NCBI RefSeq assembly: GCF_000519045.1
Contig: NZ_KI912532.1
Coordinates: 2,480,001-2,544,000, forward strand
From: Dechloromonas agitata is5
GTDB taxonomy: Bacteria > Pseudomonadota > Gammaproteobacteria > Burkholderiales > Rhodocyclaceae
Reading direction: 5' to 3'
DNA: 64,000 nucleotides
The notes below the pieces were generated by a model. That model was not told the origin of the DNA, did no database searches, and worked only from the letters and a program-made list of their open reading frames with translations. Shown here one piece after another: positions 37,240 through 47,101 of the stretch. Position numbers and translations under genes: made by a program. Position 1 is the stretch's first letter. Each line of letters begins with the position of its first letter.

Positions 37240-37719
37240 TGCGTTTCGTGGCAAACGCATATGAATAAGCGCAACTCGATTTCCTCTCTTGTCTTGCCGT
37301 TCCTCGATGCCATAAGGCTGAAACCCAAGCTTCGGATATAGCAGTAGGCCTGCAACGTTTTGATTGAAACACGACACAGTTACCTCGGTTGCCTGATGCT
37401 TTGAGAAAGCAAGGCAGACCATACTTTCGATGAGATATTGGGCCACACCGCGCCCACGGGCTGCCGGGGAAACGATGACGTTTCCAATGGAGCAACACCC
37501 ACCAGATTCCCAGCGATAGAAGTTGGCGAAGGCGACTACTTCACCACCAAGCTCTACGACCGTCGAATCTGAACGCTGCGCGATTGCCTCCTGCAACTGC
37601 GATGCAGCCAGCGGGAATATTGCCTTTGGGAACAAGAAGAACAGCTCGTCTTCGCTTTGCGGAAAGCCGCAAATGAGTTGAATGTCTTCCTCGGCGACAG
37701 GGCGATGAGTCAGCGACAT
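37234..37719 (-). CDS. Integron cassette: GNAT family N-acetyltransferase
   Basis: The 161-aa protein has the GNAT fold, with the acetyl-CoA loop in VSPAARGRGVAQYLIESMV, and CFNQNVAGLLLYPKLGFQPYG in the C-terminal half. The substrate is unknown; some cassette acetyltransferases modify antibiotics, but this sequence does not closely match the aminoglycoside enzymes that I know. The gene fills the cassette between two attC sites, with its stop codon inside the attC left core and little untranslated DNA. It is more AT-rich than the flanking chromosome. Confidence 0.85.
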   Translation of the reverse strand: MSLTHRPVAEEDIQLICGFPQSEDELFFLFPKAIFPLAASQLQEAIAQRSDSTVVELGGEVVAFANFYRWESGGCCSIGNVIVSPAARGRGVAQYLIESMVCLAFSKHQATEVTVSCFNQNVAGLLLYPKLGFQPYGIEERQDKRGNRVALIHMRLPRNAT

Positions 37720-37729
37720 GCTTAAAGCA

Positions 37730-37793
37730 ACCTAACGTTTAAGGTAAGGGGCGCGCCGCTTGCGGCGCGTCCCGCTTGACCGCATGGTTAGGG
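37730..37793 (-). other. attC recombination site of the proximal integron cassette
   Basis: On the minus strand the site runs from CCCTAAC (37793) to GTTAGGT (37736-37730), about 64 bp, with a nearly perfect hairpin around CGCGCCGC-AA-GCGGCGCG. GTTAGGT matches the GTTRRRY core exactly. The membrane-protein gene of this cassette ends inside it. Confidence 0.85.
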
Positions 37794-38098
37794 TTGCGGC
37801 GTTTGATGAACCAGAAAACCAGAGCCCATTGAGCCAGACCGCAGCCAAAGAAAACGGACCACCAAAGGGACAGGACAAGCCGGCTGTTATAGGGAAACAA
37901 GCCTTGGCTCTCAAAGAATGAGATGGCAATCAAGGCGAGTGGATAAGCCAAGATGCTCGATGGTAAGCAAAGGACTAATAGCGCAAACGCCAAATTGCCC
38001 GCAATCTCATCGGTTTTTTCGCCGGTGAAGAAGGCTTGCGCGAGAAGCAGTGCCAGCGCAATGGCAAGCAGCCAGAATGAAAAGAGGCGCTTCGTCAT
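37739..38098 (-). CDS. Integron cassette: small membrane protein
   Basis: The 119-aa product has three predicted membrane helices (about 5-22, 32-60, 75-97). Its last 16 or so residues (NHAVKRDAPQAARPLP) are encoded by the attC site, a feature of cassettes whose gene runs into the recombination site. It starts 12 bp inside the cassette, directly after the attI junction, where it would receive the strongest transcription from the integron promoter. Function unknown. Confidence 0.8.
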   Translation of the reverse strand: MTKRLFSFWLLAIALALLLAQAFFTGEKTDEIAGNLAFALLVLCLPSSILAYPLALIAISFFESQGLFPYNSRLVLSLWWSVFFGCGLAQWALVFWFIKRRNPNHAVKRDAPQAARPLP

Positions 38099-38106
38099 GT
38101 GGTGCG

Positions 38107-38121
38107 AAACCTAACGTGAAG
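38107..38121 (-). other. attI junction (insertion point of the first cassette)
   Basis: On the minus strand the core GTTAGGT (38115-38109) marks where the first cassette joins the attI side next to intI. The remaining attI binding sites, expected up to about 38190, cannot be defined by eye. Confidence 0.6.
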
Positions 38122-38193
38122 TGGACATCAATTTTGCAGGGTTTCTCTCCTGCTTGAGATCTATATCGGTGCGGGGCATGTCTGTAATCGTCC

Positions 38194-38221
38194 TTGTCAT
38201 CGGATTTTTCGTGCATATACT
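38194..38221 (+). promoter_or_regulatory. Predicted intI promoter
   Basis: TTGTCA (38194-38199) and TATACT (38216-38221) are 16 bp apart. Transcription would begin near 38228, the position of the intI ATG itself. Confidence 0.6.
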
Positions 38222-38235
38222 GTGTTTATGTACAG
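38220..38235. promoter_or_regulatory. LexA-type box over the intI promoter and start codon
   Basis: CTGT-N8-ACAG is an exact match to the LexA operator frame. It overlaps the end of the -10 element and the ATG at 38228. This matches known SOS control of other integron integrases. Confidence 0.7.
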
Positions 38236-39265
38236 CGCTAAATATCCCGTCAAACCCTGCAAGCCTGCCGACAGGCCAGCGCTCAAGTCGGTGCGCTTGC
38301 TTGATCAGGTGCGTGAGCGTATTCGGTACAAGCATTACAGCATACGTACCGAGGAATCTTATGTCTATTGGGTACGCGGATTCATACGCTTTCATCAGTT
38401 GAAACACCCGAAGGACATGGGTTCCGCCGAGGTTACTGCGTTCTTGTCGTGGCTGGCGGCAGAGCGTGGCGTGGCACCATCCACGCACAAGCAGGCGTTG
38501 TCGGCACTGTTGTTTCTGTATCGCGAGGTTCTGGAAATCGATCTGCCGTGGATGAACGAAATTTTGCGCCCAAAGGATCGTGTCCGGGTGCCAACGGTAT
38601 TGTCGGTTGGCGAAGTGGCTCGCCTGTTTGCAGCGCTGGAAGGACAGATGGCGCTGCTCGCACGTTTGCTTTATGGCACGGGGCTTCGTTTGATGGAGGC
38701 GCTTCGCCTGCGGGTGAAGGATGTTGATTTTGAGCGCCGGGAAATTGTGGTTCGTGGCGGCAAAGGAGGCAAAGACCGGAGAGTCATGTTGCCTGATTCG
38801 CTGGCTGCGCCTATCAAGGACCAGTTGGCGCATGCCCGTTTGATCTGGTCACAAGATCGTGAGCGCAGCTTGCCGGGGGTATTCATGCCGGATGCACTGG
38901 ATCGAAAGTATCCAAACGCCGGGATGCAGTGGGCGTGGTTCTGGGTGTGGCCGGCTCCCGAGTTGTCGATTGACCCGCGTAGTGGTGTCCGTCGCCGTCA
39001 TCATCTTTATGAACAACGCCTGCAACGTGCTATCAAGCAGGCGGTATTACTTGCGGGAGTGAGCAAGCAGGTGTCGGTACACACCTTGCGCCATTCCTTC
39101 GCCACGCACTTGCTGGAAAGCGGTTACGACATCCGGACAGTCCAGGAGTTGCTGGGCCACAGTGACGTGAGCACCACGATGATTTACACCCATGTGCTCA
39201 ATCGTGGCGGGCTCGGGGTCATGAGCCCTGTAGATCGAATGGCAGCGAGTTCGCTTGTTGGTTGA
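38228..39265 (+). CDS. intI: Integron integrase (tyrosine recombinase)
   Basis: The 345-aa enzyme recombines attI with attC sites. Its N-terminal SAM-like domain ([20 protein letters not shown]) and catalytic core show the conserved Arg ([12 protein letters not shown]), [10 protein letters not shown] and [15 protein letters not shown] with the nucleophilic Tyr. The IntI-specific insertion is present ([30 protein letters not shown]), which separates integron integrases from XerC/D. It is intact and divergent from the cassettes. ATG at 38228 lies at the predicted transcript start, so the message may be leaderless; an in-frame GTG at 38222 is an alternative. Confidence 0.95.
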   Translation: MYSAKYPVKPCKPADRPALKSVRLLDQVRERIRYKHYSIRTEESYVYWVRGFIRFHQLKHPKDMGSAEVTAFLSWLAAERGVAPSTHKQALSALLFLYREVLEIDLPWMNEILRPKDRVRVPTVLSVGEVARLFAALEGQMALLARLLYGTGLRLMEALRLRVKDVDFERREIVVRGGKGGKDRRVMLPDSLAAPIKDQLAHARLIWSQDRERSLPGVFMPDALDRKYPNAGMQWAWFWVWPAPELSIDPRSGVRRRHHLYEQRLQRAIKQAVLLAGVSKQVSVHTLRHSFATHLLESGYDIRTVQELLGHSDVSTTMIYTHVLNRGGLGVMSPVDRMAASSLVG

Positions 39266-39458
39266 AATGTAGCCGAACGGCGCCTTTCCGGATGTAACTT
39301 CGACGGACGGCTTCTGGCCAAGTGCCACCAAACAGCCCATAGCTGAAACCCAGGTATTTAGCGCTCACGTGAAGCGAATCGGGTGGTCAAACGATGGAAC
39401 TGGCGCCAACCCGATCCCCATGCACCGGGGTGCCCCCGGTGCACACAACCTGCCGCAA

Positions 39459-40037
39459 TCAGCGGGCCGCCGTGGTCCAGACTTCCTTGCAGGTGGCGAT
39501 TTCGGCGTCGGTCATCACCGGCTTGATCTGGCAGCGTGCTTCCCAGGCGGCTTGGCGTTGCTGGCGTTCGAGTTGGGCGAGTTCGCGGTTTTTCGCCCGG
39601 GTTTCGGCTGCCTTGCGCTTCTCGGCTTCGCTGGCATTGAGCGCCGCCTGTTCGGCTTGTTCGCGGCGCTTTTCGGCGTCTGCTTCCTGCTGCAGTTTCC
39701 GTGCGGCGAGGATTTCGGCATCGCGCTTGGCGCGGGCGGCTGCCTTTTCCTCGCGGATGCGGCGCAGGTTGGCGTCTTCTTCGCTGGTTGCTGTGCTGCC
39801 GGGCTGTGCGCCGCTTTCGCCGCCGGCCGTGCCGTCTTGCGAGCGGTGCGGACGGGCGATGGCGCTGCGGATGATGCCGGAACCGCCTTCTGCTGTGTGT
39901 GTTTCACCCGTCGCATGTGGATGGGCTTCGGGCGAGGCGTGGGAATGGGACGATCGGACGCGCCCCTTGGCGCTGGCCTCCATGGGCAGCGCGATGGCGA
40001 GTGCGATGAGTGTCGTGAGCAGGCCGATCTTGTTCAT
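39459..40037 (-). CDS. Exported His-rich coiled-coil protein of unknown function
   Basis: The 192-aa product has a signal peptide ending ASAKG, a His/Ser/Gly-rich stretch (SSHSHASPEAHPHATGETH, about 29-50) and a long Ala/Glu/Arg-rich coiled coil (about 85-165). Two cysteines near the C terminus (RCQIKP, ATCKEVW) might form a disulphide. A periplasmic metal-binding or structural role is possible. It lies between intI and the sugar dehydrogenase gene, on the opposite strand from both. Confidence 0.65.
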   Translation of the reverse strand: MNKIGLLTTLIALAIALPMEASAKGRVRSSHSHASPEAHPHATGETHTAEGGSGIIRSAIARPHRSQDGTAGGESGAQPGSTATSEEDANLRRIREEKAAARAKRDAEILAARKLQQEADAEKRREQAEQAALNASEAEKRKAAETRAKNRELAQLERQQRQAAWEARCQIKPVMTDAEIATCKEVWTTAAR

Positions 40038-40240
40038 GTATTCCCCCGGGATAGGTCGTCTGGCAAATGCGCGGCGATTCTATCTGACATATCGGCGTGC
40101 CATCCGGGGATATTTCACGTTTCGCCTGTGGCTCAGGCGGCTTGCGCCGTGAGGAATTCGATGTTTTTTAGGCCGGGCCGGTGAAATAATGGCCGTTGTG
40201 GGCATTGCCCGGGCCATGCCATTTTTCAGGAGCATCCATC

Positions 40241-41890
40241 GTGACTGCATCGCAAAACAAGGTATCGATTTCGCCGGATGGCGAATCCTTCCCATTGCCG
40301 GAACAAGCCGATTACGCCGCCGAGTATGAGCGCGTCAGAGTCCTGGCCGAGGCGGCCCGGGCGAAGGGGCAGGAGGTGGTCGTGGTCATGGGGGTTGGCT
40401 TCGTCGGTGCCGTGATGGCCGCCATCGTGGCCGATTGCGTGGACCAGGATGGCCGGCCGAGCAAGTTCGTGATCGGCTGCCAGCGGCCGTCGACGCGTTC
40501 CTTCTGGAAGATTCCGCTGCTCAATCGCGGCGTCTCGCCGGTCAAGGCGGAAGATCCGCAGGTCGATGTGCTGATCGGCCGTTGCGTCAATGACAAGAAG
40601 ACGCTGACCGCGACCTACAACAGCCAGGTCATCGATCTGGCTGATTGCGTCGTGATCGACGTGCAGTGCGATTTCCTGAAGCAGGAGCTGGGCAACATGA
40701 AGTCCGGCGAATGCGACATGGCGGCGCTGGAGGCGACGCTGAAGACGGTTGGCCAGCACATCCGTCCGGAGTGCCTGGTGCTGATCGAAACCACGGTCGC
40801 CCCCGGTACCACCGAATTCGTCGCCTGGCCGATCCTGAAAAAGGCTTTTGCCAATCGTGGCATCACCTCGGTGCCGCTGCTCGCGCACTCCTACGAACGG
40901 GTCATGCCGGGCCGCGAGTACGTCGCCAGCATCCGCGATTTCTGGCGCGTCTGTGCCGGCTGCGACGCGGCGGCGCGGGCGCGGGTCGAGAAATTCCTGC
41001 ACGAGGTGCTCAACACCGACCAGTTCCCGCTCACCGTGATGGACCGGCCGATCGAGTCGGAAACCGCCAAGATTGTCGAGAACAGCTACCGGGCGACCAT
41101 CCTGGCCTACCTGCACGAGTGGTCGCTGTTCGCCGAGCGCAATGGGGTTGATCTGATCAAGGTGGTCGATGCCATCAAGATGCGGCCGACGCACAGCAAC
41201 ATGATCTTCCCCGGCCCCGGCATCGGCGGCTATTGCCTGCCCAAGGACGGCGGCCTCGGCTACTGGGCGTACAAGCACATCCTCGGCTTCGAGGATGGTG
41301 ACAAGGTGTTCCGCATCACGCCGACGGCGGTGGACATCAACGACACGCGGGCCCTGCATGTTGCCGAATTGACCCGCGACGCGCTGCGCAACATGGATCG
41401 CTACATCGCCGCCTCGCAGGTGCTGATCGCCGGGGCTTCCTACCGGCAGGACGTGGGCGACACGCGCTACAGCGGCTCGGAGCTGGTCGTCCGCAAGCTG
41501 ACCGAGATGGGCGCCGAGATGCGGGCGCATGACCCGTATGTCGAGCAATGGTGGGAATTTGCCGAGCAGGATGCCTATCCGACCTCGGGCTTGTCGTGGA
41601 AGCGCTTTTTCCGCAACCAGGATGAGTTGTCGAACTTGAAAGTCGACAACGATCTGGCGCAGGCGCTCCAAGGCGTCGACGCGTTGATCCTCGCCGTGCC
41701 GCATGACGCCTACCGCCAGCTGACACCCGACCAAGTAGTTGAATGGGCCGGCAAGCCGATTGCGGTGATCGACTGTTTCGGCCTGCTCGACGATGCGGTG
41801 ATTGCCCGTTACTTCGAGCTCGGCTGCGAAGTGAAGGGACTCGGTCGCGGCCACATCCAGCGTATCAAGCAGGCGTGTCGCCCGCGTTGA
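40241..41890 (+). CDS. Nucleotide-sugar dehydrogenase family protein, unusual 549-aa form
   Basis: Members oxidise a nucleotide sugar (UDP-glucose, UDP-ManNAc) to its acid with NAD+. An NAD-binding motif lies near residue 52 (VVVMGVGFVGAVMA) and the catalytic cysteine sits in GPGIGGYCLPKDGG, unlike the usual GGSCFPKD or GGHCIPVDP. The three-domain order is retained (TTVAPGTT, KIVENSYRA, SYRQDVGDTRYSG) but the protein is about 100 residues longer than typical, with a 45-residue N-terminal extension and insertions. The GTG start at 40241 has GGAG upstream. A glycosyltransferase follows, so a modified sugar product is plausible. The substrate is unknown. Confidence 0.85.
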   Translation: MTASQNKVSISPDGESFPLPEQADYAAEYERVRVLAEAARAKGQEVVVVMGVGFVGAVMAAIVADCVDQDGRPSKFVIGCQRPSTRSFWKIPLLNRGVSPVKAEDPQVDVLIGRCVNDKKTLTATYNSQVIDLADCVVIDVQCDFLKQELGNMKSGECDMAALEATLKTVGQHIRPECLVLIETTVAPGTTEFVAWPILKKAFANRGITSVPLLAHSYERVMPGREYVASIRDFWRVCAGCDAAARARVEKFLHEVLNTDQFPLTVMDRPIESETAKIVENSYRATILAYLHEWSLFAERNGVDLIKVVDAIKMRPTHSNMIFPGPGIGGYCLPKDGGLGYWAYKHILGFEDGDKVFRITPTAVDINDTRALHVAELTRDALRNMDRYIAASQVLIAGASYRQDVGDTRYSGSELVVRKLTEMGAEMRAHDPYVEQWWEFAEQDAYPTSGLSWKRFFRNQDELSNLKVDNDLAQALQGVDALILAVPHDAYRQLTPDQVVEWAGKPIAVIDCFGLLDDAVIARYFELGCEVKGLGRGHIQRIKQACRPR

Positions 41891-41916
41891 TTCGGCCTGG
41901 GCCGGGGGGTGCCCGG

Positions 41917-42882
41917 GTGCAGGTCGTCATCGTCAGCCCGGTGCTGGCTGATGCCAATAACGGCAACTGGCGCACCGCCCAGCGCTGGCAGCGTTTTCTG
42001 TCGCCGGTCGCCGACGTCCGTATCGTGACCGCCTGGCCGGATGCCCGGGCCATCGGCGACGACGTGATGATCGCCCTGCATGCGCGTCGTTCAGCCGGGG
42101 CGGTTGCCGCCTGGCATGCGGCCCGGGGCAGCCGGGGCCTGGCGGTCGTGCTGACCGGCACCGACCTGCATCGCGACATCCACGACAGCCCCCTGGCCAT
42201 CACCTCCCTGGATCACGCGCAGGCCCTGGTGGTGCTGCATGAACGGGGGATTGCCGCCTTGCCGGCCGGAGTGCAGGGTAAGGCCCGGGTCATCCTGCAG
42301 TCGGCCAGTGGTCGCCAGCCGGTGGTCAAAACGCCGCGTCACCTGAATGTGCTTGTCGTCGGCCATCTGCGCAGCGAGAAATCGCCGGAAACCGTGTTTG
42401 CCGCGGCCCGTATGCTGCGCGGCCAGCCGGACATCCGCTTCCGGCATATCGGGCAGGCGCTGGAGCCGCTGCTTGCCGAGCAGGCCATAGCGTGCGGGCG
42501 GGATTGCCCGGCCTATCGCTGGCTCGGCGGGTTGCCGCACGACAGGGTACGCCGGGCCATCCAGCGCGCCCATGTCCTGCTCCATAGCAGCCGCATGGAG
42601 GGTGGGGCGAATGTGGTGATCGAGGCCATCACCAGCGGCACACCGGTGCTGGCTTCGGCGGTCGATGGCAATATCGGCCTGCTCGGCGAGGATTACCCGG
42701 GCTATTTTCCGTGGGGCGATGTGGCCGCGGTGGCCGGCCTGCTCAAGCAGTTGCGGCGGGAGCAGGCGGCCGACGACGGCTTGCTGGCCCGCCTGACGGC
42801 AAGGGCGCTCGCCCGCGCCCCTCGCTTTCTCCCGGCGCGGGAAAGGCAGGACGTTCGGCAGCTGGTCGCCGATCTGGCGTGA
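41917..42882 (+). CDS. SenB-like/TIGR04348-type glycosyltransferase
   Basis: The 321-aa GT-B-type protein starts VVIVSPVLADANNGNWRTAQ and has LTGTDLHRDI, VVGHLRSEKSPETVFAAAR and the donor-binding SRMEGGANVVIEAITSG. This pattern matches the TIGR04348 group, which includes the selenosugar synthase SenB of selenoneine synthesis. The usual partner genes (senA, and senC/selD) are not in the window, so the assignment to selenium chemistry is tentative. It begins 26 bp after the sugar dehydrogenase; a TTG at 41887 overlapping that stop is an alternative start. Confidence 0.75.
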   Translation: MQVVIVSPVLADANNGNWRTAQRWQRFLSPVADVRIVTAWPDARAIGDDVMIALHARRSAGAVAAWHAARGSRGLAVVLTGTDLHRDIHDSPLAITSLDHAQALVVLHERGIAALPAGVQGKARVILQSASGRQPVVKTPRHLNVLVVGHLRSEKSPETVFAAARMLRGQPDIRFRHIGQALEPLLAEQAIACGRDCPAYRWLGGLPHDRVRRAIQRAHVLLHSSRMEGGANVVIEAITSGTPVLASAVDGNIGLLGEDYPGYFPWGDVAAVAGLLKQLRREQAADDGLLARLTARALARAPRFLPARERQDVRQLVADLA

Positions 42883-42906
42883 GTCGGCAGCATGCGCCGC
42901 CGACCA

Positions 42907-43257
42907 TTACAGGATGGCGAGTACCTTCTCGGGGGGGCGGCCGATGGCGGCCCGTTCGCCATTGACCACGATGGGCCGTTCGATCAGGCGCGGATGGGCG
43001 ACCATGGCGGCGATCAGCGCGTCTTGGCTGATCGTCGGGTCGGCGAGGCCGAGTTCGGCGTATTCCGCCTCCTTCTGGCGCATCAGTTGGCGGGCATCGG
43101 TCATGCCGAGTTGGTCGAGGAGGCGGCGGATTTCGGCCGGCGTCGGCGGTGTTTCAAGATAGGCGACGACGCTCGGCGTGATTCCCCGTTGCTGTAGCAG
43201 GGCCAGCGTTTCGCGGCTCTTCGAGCAGCGGGCGTTGTGGTAGATGACGATAGCCAT
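42907..43257 (-). CDS. ArsC-family reductase, YfgD-like
   Basis: The 116-aa thioredoxin-fold protein has IYHNARCSKSRETL with the catalytic Cys12, LETPPTPAEIRRLLDQLGM, and PRLIERPIVVNG. The sequence is closer to E. coli YfgD than to plasmid ArsC. YfgD-type proteins are glutaredoxin-dependent reductases whose true substrate is unclear; arsenate is possible. No arsenic efflux gene is nearby. It lies 7 bp after the DUF3334 gene on the same strand. Confidence 0.87.
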   Translation of the reverse strand: MAIVIYHNARCSKSRETLALLQQRGITPSVVAYLETPPTPAEIRRLLDQLGMTDARQLMRQKEAEYAELGLADPTISQDALIAAMVAHPRLIERPIVVNGERAAIGRPPEKVLAIL

Positions 43258-43264
43258 CGCGCCC

Positions 43265-43957
43265 TCACATGCCGAGCGACTTGAGCAGGTCTTCGTGATC
43301 CGTCGCTTCTGCCAGGACCGCTTCCGCCTTCGCCTGGGCGTTGCCGGCATGAACCTGGGCCAGCAGTTCATCCGGGTCCGGCGCTTCGCTGGCCTCGAAA
43401 TCGTTCATCTTGATGAATTCCGTGCGGTCTATCGCCAGCTCAAGGTAAAAGATGTTGTTGCGACCGGTGTAGAAGGTGACGCGGCGTGATTCCGGCGTGT
43501 CGAGATTGGTGTCGACGCTGAGCATGACCTGCTTGTTGAGCGCCAGCATCTTCGGCTGGTTCTGCGTGATATGGGTTTGCAATTCGCGCGCCACCTTGCC
43601 GGTGAAGTCACCGACGATCTGGTTCATCAGCTCGCCCATCACGTTGCCGACCTCGTCCGAGGTGTGGGAGGTTGCCAGGCCCTCGCGGGACATGCCCATG
43701 TGCAGCATGTAGCTCTCGTACAACTCCATCGCGGCGGCGGCCGAGAAATTGATGACGACCAACCCGGAAAACCCGCCGTCGAACAGCACGAAGCAGCCGA
43801 TGTCCGGTTTCAGGCAGGTCTTGGTGATGCGCTGGACCATGCCGGAATAGTGAATCTGGCTCTGCGTGGCGATGGAAAGAACCTTGGTGACCGAATTGCA
43901 CAGGCTGCGCAGGATGTCCTCGGTGCCATACACGGTACGGGTGTCGGAAGTGCTCAT
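43265..43957 (-). CDS. DUF3334, CheX-like protein
   Basis: The 230-aa protein has a core resembling CheX/CheC phosphatases (FSAAAAMELYESYMLHMG, SDEVGNVMGELMNQIVGDF) and the DUF3334 signature GRNNIFYLELAIDRTEFIKM, followed by an acidic Ala/Glu tail. CheX-like proteins dephosphorylate CheY in chemotaxis; whether this one retains that activity is unclear. It is co-directional with the ArsC-like gene. Confidence 0.8.
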   Translation of the reverse strand: MSTSDTRTVYGTEDILRSLCNSVTKVLSIATQSQIHYSGMVQRITKTCLKPDIGCFVLFDGGFSGLVVINFSAAAAMELYESYMLHMGMSREGLATSHTSDEVGNVMGELMNQIVGDFTGKVARELQTHITQNQPKMLALNKQVMLSVDTNLDTPESRRVTFYTGRNNIFYLELAIDRTEFIKMNDFEASEAPDPDELLAQVHAGNAQAKAEAVLAEATDHEDLLKSLGM

Positions 43958-44059
43958 GGTTCGGGTTTTGGCCAGTAATGGGATAAATAATATTTATAAC
44001 ATGGCGCGAGGGGCAGGCTGCCATCATTTGTTGTGCCGAGCGCGCCGGCGCCGCGATAT

Positions 44060-44652
44060 TCAGGCGCGGAGATGCCGGGCGAACCAGCTGGCAACGGCAG
44101 GCAGCGGTTTGTCCAGGGGAGCGAGCCGGTGTGTCTCGTGGGTACCGCCCAGATGCCGGGCGGCGCGCTGGAAAGCGGCTGGCGCCAGTTCGTCGTCGTG
44201 ATCGAACAGCATCAGTAGCGGCGCCACCATCAATTCGAGCGATTGCACGCCGGACCGGTCGATCAACCCGCCGTGGCAGGCCAGGGCTTTGACCTGGATG
44301 TCGCGCTGCGCGGCGCAGCGGATGGCGGCCGGGGCGGTATCGCCGTTGGCAAAGAGCCCGAGAGGAAGGGTCTGCATGTCGCCGTCGTTGCGGATCAGGT
44401 CGAGGACGTCGAGCAGGCGTTGCGCCAGGCGCGGGACATTCTGCGTCGCGTCGACAAACTGCAGTTCCTGCGTGGTCAGCAGGTCGATGCTCAGCGTTGC
44501 ATAGCCGCGCGCCTCGAACTCGGCCGCCGTCAGGTGGTCCTCATCCAGGCGGTGGGCTCGGACGATGAGGATCAGGCCGCGTGGGTGTTCCGGCAGGCCG
44601 AGCCGGCCATGCAGCGAGCCGTGCTGCGTCTGCAACGCGATGTGGCGGATCA

Positions 44653-44653
<1 letters not shown>
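44060..44653 (-). CDS. Dienelactone-hydrolase-like alpha/beta protein, apparently lacking the nucleophile
   Basis: The 197-aa product follows the alpha/beta hydrolase pattern (LILIVRAHRLDEDHLTAAEF, TLSIDLLTTQE, VAPLLMLFDHDDELAP, a terminal THETHRL histidine), but where the nucleophile motif GxSxG/GxCxG is expected it reads LFANGDTAPA, with no Ser or Cys. It starts on the last base of the amrS stop (TGATG), so it belongs to the AmmeMemoRadiSam operon. It may be a non-catalytic homologue. Confidence 0.7.
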
Positions 44654-45740
<1,087 letters not shown>

Positions 45741-45744
<4 letters not shown>

Positions 45745-46295
45745 GTCTGGGCCTCCTTCCATTTTTTGACCGTGTAACGCGCGAGCTGGACGCCGGAGCT
45801 CCAGTAATCGGCTGGCAGACCGGCCTTCTGCTTGAGGTGCGCCATGAACAGTCCCGGGTTGGGCAGTTGTTCCCAGACTTGCGGCAGGAAAGTCGAGCGC
45901 CGGCTGCCGACCGAAAAGATCACGCCGTCGATGTTCGGGCGCAGCTGGGCGAGGGCGTCGGCCTCGTTGCTGAAGGTCATCGGCTCGGCCGGGGTCAGCA
46001 GCGAAACCTCGACCCGCGTCAGGTCCAGTTCGTCGGCCGCCAGCGGTTCGAAGCGCGGATCGTCGAAGGCGGCAGCCAGGGCGTTTTGCTGCACGTCCTG
46101 GCGCAGCGGGCGCCAGGCTTCCAGGCTGCCGATGCAGCCGCGCAACTGACCGTGCTGGGTTAGGGTGACGAAAGTTGCGCCGGGAGCGTCCAGTTCCGGC
46201 GCATGGCTGGCTTCGACCGGCCGGGCGGGCTGGCCGAGACGGCTGGCGATGGCGTTGCGGGCGAGGGCCAGCAGGATGGGGCCAAGGTCAGTCAT
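45741..46295 (-). CDS. amrA: AmmeMemoRadiSam system protein A (AMMECR1 domain)
   Basis: The 184-aa protein is an AMMECR1-domain protein: FVTLTQHGQLRGCIGSLEA (the LRGCIG motif), AAFDDPRFEPL, RVEVSLLTPAE, and FLPQVWEQLPNPGLFMAHLKQKAGL. The human AMMECR1 homologue is linked to disease, but the molecular function is unknown. The ATG at 46295 starts inside the end of amrB (8-bp overlap). Confidence 0.9.
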
Positions 46296-47091
46296 CGGGC
46301 ACTCCTTCGCTGAAAGCGATGGCGGCGTAGCCGACCACGCGGTCGCGGTCACCGGCTGTATCGCCGGAATTGCACAGGCCGAGCAGGGCCGGCTGCAGGC
46401 CGCGCCGGCTGGCGGCGAGCAGCAGGCCGTTGATCGGGAAAGCACCACAGGCCTGCTCGGGATGGATGTGGGTGTCGAGTTGCAGGATGTGCCGGCAGGT
46501 ATTGCTGTCGACCTGCTGCGCGGTGGCGTAGGGCAGGAAGTGCGACAGGTCGGAACTGACGACGATCAGTGTCTCCGGGCCGCCCCAGAGCGTGTCGAGC
46601 ACCTCGGCCACCTCGTCCGGCGTGGCATGGCCGACGGCGAGCGGTACCAGCGTGAAGTCGCCAAGCAGCCGTTGCAGGAAGGGCAGATGCACCTCCAGCG
46701 AATGCTCGAAGGCATGCACGGGGTCGCTGAAGACGATCTGCGGCAGGTCGGCGAGGCGGGCGATGGCCTGGGCGTCGAGCCGGATATTGCCGAGCGGCGT
46801 CGCAAAAACCGTCGCTTCCGGCAGGGCGATGCCATTCACCGCGACCCGGTGCGTCGGGCCGAGCAGGATCACCCGGCGGATCTGGCCGGCCTGCGGCAGC
46901 AGGCTGGCATAACCGCGGGCAGCCATCGGCCCGGAATAGATGTAGCCGGCGTGCGGCACGATGAGCGCCTTGGGATGAACGGGCGAGGTGGCTTCCGCTC
47001 CGGCCAGCAGGCGGTCCACGGTTGCCGTGAGGGTTTGCGGATCGCCGGGGTAGAAGGCGCCGGCGACGGCAGGGGGACGAATGGCATTCAT
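46288..47091 (-). CDS. amrB: AmmeMemoRadiSam system protein B (MEMO1)
   Basis: The 267-aa product is a MEMO1 homologue: PAVAGAFYPGDPQTL at the start, VPHAGYIYSGPMAA, LLGPTHRV, EHSLEVHLPFLQ and VVSSDLSHF. Conserved His residues and a Cys (GAFPINGLLL region, ACGAF) match the metal-site region of MEMO1, which binds copper or iron. The ATG at 47091 is preferred; longer in-frame forms do not match the family. It leads the amrB-amrA-amrS-hydrolase operon. Confidence 0.9.
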   Translation of the reverse strand: MNAIRPPAVAGAFYPGDPQTLTATVDRLLAGAEATSPVHPKALIVPHAGYIYSGPMAARGYASLLPQAGQIRRVILLGPTHRVAVNGIALPEATVFATPLGNIRLDAQAIARLADLPQIVFSDPVHAFEHSLEVHLPFLQRLLGDFTLVPLAVGHATPDEVAEVLDTLWGGPETLIVVSSDLSHFLPYATAQQVDSNTCRHILQLDTHIHPEQACGAFPINGLLLAASRRGLQPALLGLCNSGDTAGDRDRVVGYAAIAFSEGVPDD

Positions 47092-47101
47092 GGCGCTCTC
47101 C

